From Weissella viridescens (GTDB lineage: Bacteria; Bacillota; Bacilli; Lactobacillales; Lactobacillaceae): 64,000 nucleotides of DNA. The notes below the pieces were generated by a model. That model did not search any database. It was not told where the DNA came from and worked only from the letters and a program-made list of their open reading frames with translations. A program made the position numbers and the translations under genes. Shown here one piece after another: positions 63,494 to 64,000 of the stretch. The stretch is from NCBI RefSeq assembly GCF_001437355.1, contig NZ_JQBM01000001.1:440923-504922 (forward strand). The letters run 5' to 3'. The first letter of the stretch is position 1. Each line of letters opens with the position of its first letter.

Positions 63494-64000
63494 CTATTTT
63501 TCGTCAGATTCTTCGGCACTCATAACGGCCATAAAGGCTTCCTGCGGAACATCAACCGAACCGACTGACTTCATACGCTTCTTACCCTTCTTTTGCTTAT
63601 CAAGCAACTTGGCCCGTCGATCTGGATCTCCAGTGTGAATCTTTGAGGTAACATCCTTACGGTAGGCTTTAACCGTTGAACGCGCAATAATCTTTGAACC
63701 AATTGCTGCCTGAATCGGCACTTCGAAGTTACGACGTGGGATAATATCCTTTAGCTTTGAGGTAATTAGACGACCACGTGATTGTGCGAAGTCACGATGC
63801 ACGATAAAACTTAGCGCATCGACCTTATCACCATTCAACAAAATATCGACCTTGACCAAATCAGATGGACGGTATCCCGCCAAATCATAGTCTAATGATG
63901 CGTAACCACGTGTTGATGACTTCAATTTATCGAAGAAATCAAAGATAATTTCAGAGAGCGGCATAAAGTATTTGACGTTGACACGTTGCTTGTCCAAATA
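63494..64000 (-). CDS. lepA: Elongation factor 4 (LepA), C-terminal part
   Basis: The last ~169 residues are in the window; the gene continues beyond the right edge. [20 protein letters not shown] and [20 protein letters not shown] form the unique LepA C-terminal domain. LepA is a ribosome-associated GTPase that helps in initiation and back-translocation. The first residue visible as Met in this frame is a TTG (Leu) codon, not a start. Confidence 0.95.
   Translation of the reverse strand, partial: YLDKQRVNVKYFMPLSEIIFDFFDKLKSSTRGYASLDYDLAGYRPSDLVKVDILLNGDKVDALSFIVHRDFAQSRGRLITSKLKDIIPRRNFEVPIQAAIGSKIIARSTVKAYRKDVTSKIHTGDPDRRAKLLDKQKKGKKRMKSVGSVDVPQEAFMAVMSAEESDEK

Overview
This window looks like chromosomal DNA of a low- to mid-GC lactic acid bacterium, most probably of the Weissella/Leuconostoc group. 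The group is my inference from the gene set: KxYKxGKxW and LPxTG surface proteins, class A sortase, Rex, ECF-type folate transporter, T-box leaders, PyrR attenuation and tandem VIT proteins. No rRNA or tRNA gene was found. Nearly all genes from 1 to 38.8 kb and from 43 to 60 kb lie on the minus strand.

Layout. 1-7 kb: the 5' end of a secreted-protein gene, then a tightly packed seven-gene operon, aroE-aroF-aroB-aroC-aroA-aroK-aroD, which encodes the whole shikimate pathway to chorismate. 7-12 kb: two tandem VIT1/CCC1-type metal transporters behind a promoter whose 17-nt spacer is nearly all one Fur/PerR-type palindrome, an ECF S component and two class I aminotransferases. 12-16 kb: a degenerate homoserine-kinase-like gene, a LacI regulator and a DUF3114-like gene; then, divergently, folT behind a THF riboswitch. 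16-19 kb: paired HesB-like proteins, small hypotheticals and a DtxR/MntR regulator. 19-32 kb: rex-srtA, a DEAD-box helicase, gpmA, a TRAM-domain rRNA methyltransferase, lemA-htpX, a serine hydrolase, a phosphosugar mutase, glf and purB. 32-38 kb: PrsA without a lipobox cysteine, then a PyrR-attenuated operon pyrR-carA-carB whose two CPS subunits have lost their catalytic residues. 38-43 kb: rluD/EbsA-like genes, an RNase-HI-like gene, a 2-kb islet between 22-bp direct repeats carrying a barstar-like immunity gene and a barnase-like toxin tail, and msrB.

43-50 kb holds one giant LPxTG protein (about 2,390 aa) made mostly of about 35 GA-like helical modules. 50-55 kb has two paralogous NhaC-family transporters, each behind its own T-box leader, with a D,D-carboxypeptidase between them. 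55-60 kb has a nitroreductase, a broken M32 carboxypeptidase, an APC permease and stress proteins (GlsB-like, CsbD). 60-63 kb is a decayed prophage: a late regulator with a nonsense codon, a repressor with an operator array, an ImmA-like peptidase and an integrase tail. The window ends in rpmE2 and the 3' part of lepA.

The most unusual content is (i) the intact but catalytically dead CarA/CarB pair under an apparently working PyrR leader, (ii) the GHMP pseudokinase-LacI-DUF3114 operon, (iii) the barnase/barstar islet, and (iv) several compact operator architectures (VIT, rex, ebsA-rluD and prophage repressor promoters). All calls were made by reading the sequence; no database search was run.
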